Assembly: GCA_944366945.1 (NCBI GenBank)
Contig: CALVWJ010000024.1
Coordinates: forward strand, 1-35,492
DNA length: 35,492 nucleotides
Reading direction: 5' to 3'
Origin: an uncultured Clostridia bacterium
Lineage (GTDB): Bacteria > Bacillota > Clostridia > Christensenellales > CAG-138
A program made the position numbers and the translations under genes. Positions 32,098-35,492 of the stretch are shown piece after piece. The notes beneath the pieces are model-generated. The model did not search any database and had not been told where the DNA came from. It saw only the letters and a list, made by a program, of their open reading frames with translations. Every line of letters begins with the position of its first letter. The stretch's first letter is position 1.

Positions 32098-32594
32098 ATG
32101 CGGAACGGGCAGGACGTAAGCATGGCAATTGAGCGGTATGCGGATACCGTTCAGCGGCTCTGCATGGTACATCTGAAAAACCGCGCGGATACGGAGGACA
32201 TATTTCAAACGGTATTCTTGAAATATGCCCTTCATTCCGCTTCCTTTGCAAGCGAGGAACATGAAAAAGCCTGGTTCATACGCGTTACGCTCAACGCATG
32301 CAAAGACCTTTCGCGGAGCCTGTTTCACCGCCGCACCGTACCGCTGGAAGAGATCGCCGAACTTCCTGCCCAGCTCACGCCGGACTGCAGGGAAGTGCTT
32401 GGCTTGAGGCGGTGCTTTCGCTTCCCGCGCAATACAAAAGCGCCGTGTACCTGCATTACTACGAGGGCTGCACCGCCCCCGAGATCAGTCAGATTCTTGG
32501 AAAAAGGGTGAACACGGTCTACACCTTGCTGACGCGCGCAAAGAAAATGCTCAAAGAGAAGTTGGGAGGTGCCTGGTATGAGGGAGATCAATAA
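32098..32594 (+). pseudogene. ECF sigma factor gene split by a frameshift
   Basis: The frame from ATG 32098 (GAGGTGG upstream) encodes ECF sigma region 2: ADTEDIFQTVFLKYALHSAS and SEEHEKAWFIRVTLNACKDL. It stays sensible to LTPDCREVL near 32400, then degenerates and stops at 32511. From 32400 the -1 frame encodes region 4: WLEAVLSLPAQYKSAVYLHY, then YEGCTAPEISQILGKRVNTV and YTLLTRAKKMLKEKL, stopping at 32594. A single missing base near 32398-32400 explains the break. Joined, the protein is about 165 residues, a normal ECF length. No slippery heptamer is seen, so mutation or sequencing error is likelier than programmed shifting. The anti-sigma gene overlaps its end. Confidence 0.85.
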
Positions 32595-33399
32595 CCGCAT
32601 TAAGGACAGCTTTGACCAAATCCATGCGGATGAGGCGCTCAAGGCAAGAACCAGGGCCGTATTTGCCGAAAAGGCACAGGAACGCCAAAGGCGTCGCACG
32701 CTGCGTGCGCACCTGCGCGCACCTGCACTCGCAGTCTGCCTGCTACTCCTGCTATCCGGCGGCGGATATTGGGTTTACTTCCTGCCAACCGCAAAAATCG
32801 ATATCGACATCAACCCTTCGGTTGCGCTCTCCATCAACCGGTTTAACAAAGTTCTTTCCGTGGAAGGCTACAATGCGGACGGGCAGGCACTCGCAGCTTC
32901 GCTGAAGCTGCATTACCTGGATTGCAGCGAGGCCGTTTCCGCAATCCTAAGCAGCGATAAAGTCGCATCCCTGCTCGCGGAGGATGCGCTCCTTTCCATC
33001 GCCGTCATCGGTGAGGATGATGCCCAATGCGGGGAGATTCTTGCGCGCATCTCGCAATGCACGGAAGGGCAGAAAAACGCTTATTGCTACCGCGCTGACC
33101 CCGAAGAGGCAGAGGCTGCGCGCGAAGCAGGGCTTTCTTATGGGAAATACCGCACCTTTCTGGAGCTGCAAGCCCTTGACCCAAGCATTACGCCAGAGCA
33201 GGTGCAAAGCATGAGCATGCGGGCGCTCCGCGCATGGATTGAAGCGCTCTCCGAAACGGAAGGGAGCGATGGCGTTTCCAATGATGCCCCCCAGGCGGGT
33301 GCCGAAGCCGGGCACGGCGCCGGTGGGCATGGTGCCGGGCAGGGAAGCGGCAATAATCATGGGAATGGTGGCGGTAACGGAAATGCAGGGCAGCGATAA
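32578..33399 (+). CDS. RsgI-like transmembrane anti-sigma factor
   Basis: A 273-residue protein from ATG 32578, behind GGGAGG and overlapping the sigma gene by 17 bases. Residues 1-47 are a charged cytoplasmic region that should hold the sigma factor, without a zinc anti-sigma HxxxCxxC motif. Residues 48-69 are a membrane helix. Residues 73-160 outside begin KIDIDINPSVALSINRFNKV then LSVEGYNADG, the pattern of the RsgI extracellular domain. Residues 240-273 are a Gly/His/Asn-rich tail (AGHGAGGHGAGQGSGNNHGN), possibly metal-binding. Clostridial RsgI proteins sense extracellular polysaccharide or undergo autoproteolysis; here the partner is an ECF factor. Confidence 0.82.
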   Translation: MREINNRIKDSFDQIHADEALKARTRAVFAEKAQERQRRRTLRAHLRAPALAVCLLLLLSGGGYWVYFLPTAKIDIDINPSVALSINRFNKVLSVEGYNADGQALAASLKLHYLDCSEAVSAILSSDKVASLLAEDALLSIAVIGEDDAQCGEILARISQCTEGQKNAYCYRADPEEAEAAREAGLSYGKYRTFLELQALDPSITPEQVQSMSMRALRAWIEALSETEGSDGVSNDAPQAGAEAGHGAGGHGAGQGSGNNHGNGGGNGNAGQR

Positions 33400-33438
33400 A
33401 CTGTGCCGCATGCAAATCACCCCGTTTTCAACTTACAC

Positions 33439-33472
33439 AAGAGCAGCGCAAGCATCCGCTTGCGCTGCTCTT
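33439..33472. terminator. Hairpin between the convergent anti-sigma and surface-protein genes
   Basis: A perfect 15-bp stem (33439-33453 with 33458-33472, loop ATCC) lies between the two stops. T-runs are weak on both sides, but its strength and position fit a bidirectional terminator. Confidence 0.75.
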
Positions 33473-33504
33473 ACATTTGCGCTGTTTCTAAGTTAGAGCT
33501 TCTC

Positions 33505-35274
33505 TCAAAAGCTCATGGGATGCTCGCAGTACCCCTGCTTTATTATGGCTTTGTGGCCTTTCCGTTTCATGCTGCAGGCGCCGAAAAACGCAACGCCTGC
33601 TGCCAGCAAGAGCAGCCAAGGCATCGCATTGCTGCAAGCGCCGGTCTGCGGGGGCGTCACAGCATCCTGGGCTGCCACAATGGTAAAGTTCGCCTGCGCA
33701 GTGCCTCCGCCATATACGATGCTCAGCGCATGTTTCCCTACGGACAGCGTTTCCAGATAAGCGGCCTTAAGCGCGATCACGCGGCCATCTTCTTTCACTT
33801 CATAGTTCGCTCCGCTCAGATCTCTTCCGTCTACCCGCACCTTCAATAGATCATTCTGCTTGGCGTTGGTCGTAAAGGAAAGATTATCCTTGCTGCCCCT
33901 CTGCCATATGTTGCCCGCGCCGATCACCACATTCGGCGTAGTCGGGCTCACAATGCCGGATCCCGTTGTGATATCGCCCGAACCCGTCGTGCTGCCCGGT
34001 TTCTTAGCACCGCACACGGTGCAGCCGCCATTGACGTAGCTATGGCGCGCTTTGTCAATCACTTCGCCGCATCCAGCCGCCGTGCAGACGCGCCAGTGAT
34101 ACGTTTCATCATACATCCAATTGCCCGGGGTATGCACGGTTATTGCTCCGCCCGCAGGCACATTGCTCCCGTTGGCGGTGACGATGCCGCTCCCATCGTT
34201 ATTTACCTGCACTTTCTCCGGGAGATTGCTCAAATCGACGCTGCCGGACTGTACGGTAACAATATCACCCTCTGCCAAATCAGCTGCCGCCTTTTCGATC
34301 GAAGCTTTACCCACGGCATATTTGCTTCCACTCCCGCCAGCGTTCTCAATCTTTGCCACTGCCGCTTCCCCGGTAAAGCCGGTAGGCGCTGCCGAATATA
34401 TGCCGCCCGTAATGCTGACACCGTTTGCCGTATCGGGGCTGCCGACTCCGCCTACTGTGTTCGGAGCCGTATACGCGCCGCCTTCTGCGATAATCTTGCC
34501 ATCCACCTGCTTTTTGCTGTCACGCTGAATTACAAAAGCAAACGAGGTTGCATTAACAACGGCAGTGGAATCCGCCGGGATGGTGATGGTTCCCGGAACG
34601 CCGTCAGCGGATTTCGCGTACATGCCATAAGGCGCTTCAAAGGTGCCACCGGATACGGTCGTTTCGCCGGTGGAAAGCACTGCGCTGGAATTGCTGACAA
34701 ACTTGCCGCCCTTAATATGGCAGGTAGCGCCGGCTCCGGTACTGACCGCTGCAACATAGCCGGTAAAGGCATATCCGGCTTGCGCAGTGAACGTGCCGCC
34801 TTCGATCGTGAGCTCGCCGGTGTTGGAGATGGCCACCAGGCTGCTCTTGTCACTGGTGGTGCTGTAGGTGATGCCACCGCCGCCAGCGCTGTCCTTAATG
34901 GTGAGCTTTCCCCCGGTGATAAGGCCGATGCTCTGGCTCAAGATGGTGCAGCCGTTGAGATCCAGCACAACCGCAGGCAGGGACATGCCGCCGACATTAT
35001 ACTCGTTGATTCGGAAATCCTGCCCCGCCGCCATCGTAATATTCTTCAAGAGTTTGATGGTATAGACCGTTTCCCCGCCTACTTCCTCCGACGTCAATTC
35101 GATCGCGCCTGCTTCGAGGGCGTTGTCGATGTCCACCTGGGTGGTCTTCCCTGCCGCGAAGGAAAACGTCTTTGCGTTCTCCACGGTTTCAGTCGGCACC
35201 GCCAGGGCCGTTGCCGGCAGCAGAGAGAATACCAAAATTGCGCCCAGCAATATCGCCCAAAACCTTTTTTTCAT
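33505..35274 (-). CDS. Sortase-anchored surface protein with beta-helix-like repeats
   Basis: A 589-residue protein starting MKKRFWAILLGAILVFSLLP at 35274, eight bases after GGGGGAGG. A signal peptide (to about ALAVP) is followed by residues 60-320 of short imperfect repeats such as GKLTIKDSAGGG, GELTIEGGTF, ATCHIKGGKFVSNSS and TTVSGGTFEA, typical of a right-handed beta-helix. Next is a segment with WRVCTAAGCGEVI, H and GCTVCGAKKPG, a likely zinc-binding module of clostridial surface proteins. A Gly/Ser/Thr linker and an Ig-like module follow. The C-terminus has PPQTG, a membrane helix and SMKRKG, a sortase signal with Pro for Leu. Possible adhesin or glycan-binding role. Confidence 0.85.
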   Translation of the reverse strand: MKKRFWAILLGAILVFSLLPATALAVPTETVENAKTFSFAAGKTTQVDIDNALEAGAIELTSEEVGGETVYTIKLLKNITMAAGQDFRINEYNVGGMSLPAVVLDLNGCTILSQSIGLITGGKLTIKDSAGGGGITYSTTSDKSSLVAISNTGELTIEGGTFTAQAGYAFTGYVAAVSTGAGATCHIKGGKFVSNSSAVLSTGETTVSGGTFEAPYGMYAKSADGVPGTITIPADSTAVVNATSFAFVIQRDSKKQVDGKIIAEGGAYTAPNTVGGVGSPDTANGVSITGGIYSAAPTGFTGEAAVAKIENAGGSGSKYAVGKASIEKAAADLAEGDIVTVQSGSVDLSNLPEKVQVNNDGSGIVTANGSNVPAGGAITVHTPGNWMYDETYHWRVCTAAGCGEVIDKARHSYVNGGCTVCGAKKPGSTTGSGDITTGSGIVSPTTPNVVIGAGNIWQRGSKDNLSFTTNAKQNDLLKVRVDGRDLSGANYEVKEDGRVIALKAAYLETLSVGKHALSIVYGGGTAQANFTIVAAQDAVTPPQTGACSNAMPWLLLLAAGVAFFGACSMKRKGHKAIIKQGYCEHPMSF

Positions 35275-35323
35275 TTGCATTTCCTCCCCCTTTTGTTTTT
35301 GCAATCATTCGTATATACATAAA

Positions 35324-35368
35324 AAGGTACGCTCAAACACCTTCATAAAGGCAGTTTGCGCGTACCTT
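35324..35368 (-). promoter_or_regulatory. Attenuator-like hairpin in the surface-protein leader
   Basis: AAGGTACGC (35324-35332) pairs with GCGTACCTT (35360-35368), and after one mismatch CAAAC pairs with GTTTG. On the minus strand TTTTT directly follows (35325-35321). It lies 50 bases before the start codon, with no visible promoter in between, so it should be a leader terminator that needs antitermination, or the end of an upstream transcript. Confidence 0.6.
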
Positions 35369-35408
35369 CAAACCTAAAAAGTTTCCCCCTAAACAGAAAA
35401 TGGGCAGA

Positions 35409-35414
35409 ATTATC
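35409..35414 (-). promoter_or_regulatory. Possible -10 box beside the tetranucleotide tract
   Basis: The minus strand reads GATAAT at 35414-35409, three bases from the (AAGC)n tract. A -35 would fall inside the tract. This is a weak call that depends on the repeat being promoter-proximal. Confidence 0.3.
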
Positions 35415-35416
35415 CC

Positions 35417-35492
<76 letters not shown>

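Noticed and set aside
31441..32328. Long minus-strand reading frames across the repeat protein
   Set aside because: The 66-bp period keeps any stop-free frame open. The products are low-complexity Ser/Pro/His or Ala/Val repeats without ribosome sites, while the plus frame has a signal peptide and sensible motifs.
32385..32405. Programmed -1 frameshift site in the sigma gene
   Set aside because: The bases around GTGCTTGG are not a slippery heptamer, and no strong downstream hairpin is evident. A lost base or sequence error is simpler.

Overview
The window reads as a chromosome segment of a moderately GC-rich Bacillota of the class Clostridia. The evidence is strong Shine-Dalgarno sites, sigma-A promoters with 17-base spacers, a Trp T-box, FMN and manganese riboswitches, the noc/parB-rsmG-mnmG cluster, a DUF951 protein and Clostridia-type surface proteins. 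No marker fixes the genus.

Layout. 1-3699 (+) is the right end of a prophage or phage-tail element: the end of a tail protein, two tail-associated proteins, a subtilisin-like protease carrying wall-binding domains, a membrane protein, an r1t-type holin and an NlpC/P60 endolysin. 3786-8477 is near-origin housekeeping: a DnaC/DnaI-like loader (+) converging on noc/parB, rsmG and mnmG (-). 8640-10098 holds a 39-residue ORF, a candidate antisense small RNA, and an FMN riboswitch controlling ribU plus a ferredoxin. 10538-12629 is glmS (-), divergent from a small membrane protein. 12965-17862 is a complete livJHMGF branched-chain amino-acid ABC operon. 18162-19169 holds two small Cys-rich proteins.

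19179-20708 (-) is an ion permease gene behind a consensus promoter and a yybP-ykoY (Mn2+) riboswitch with a terminator that competes with aptamer stem P1. 20761-22476 is a suspicious junction: an OppD/OppF-type ATPase gene (-) and a KdpE-type response regulator gene (+) have both lost their 5' ends at about 21855. 22493-24166 is a CNNM/CorC-type transporter with a long leader. 24879-26534 (-) is an APC permease with a palindrome on its promoter. 26646-28932 is mscS, a DUF951 protein, lepB and a lepB paralogue lacking both catalytic residues. 28998-30878 is a Trp T-box driving a TrpB2-type tryptophan synthase.

31351-33399 is the most unusual locus. A likely ECF-sigma promoter precedes a secreted protein of eight 22-residue repeats that combine an Asp-rich calcium-type loop with Cys pairs. 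Then come an ECF sigma factor split by a frameshift and an RsgI-like membrane anti-sigma factor. It looks like an autoregulated envelope-sensing unit. Converging on it is a sortase-anchored surface protein (33505-35274, -) whose upstream region has an attenuator-like hairpin, a -10-like box and a (GCTT)19 tract running to the window edge.

All calls come from reading the sequence and from recall of families; no database search was run.
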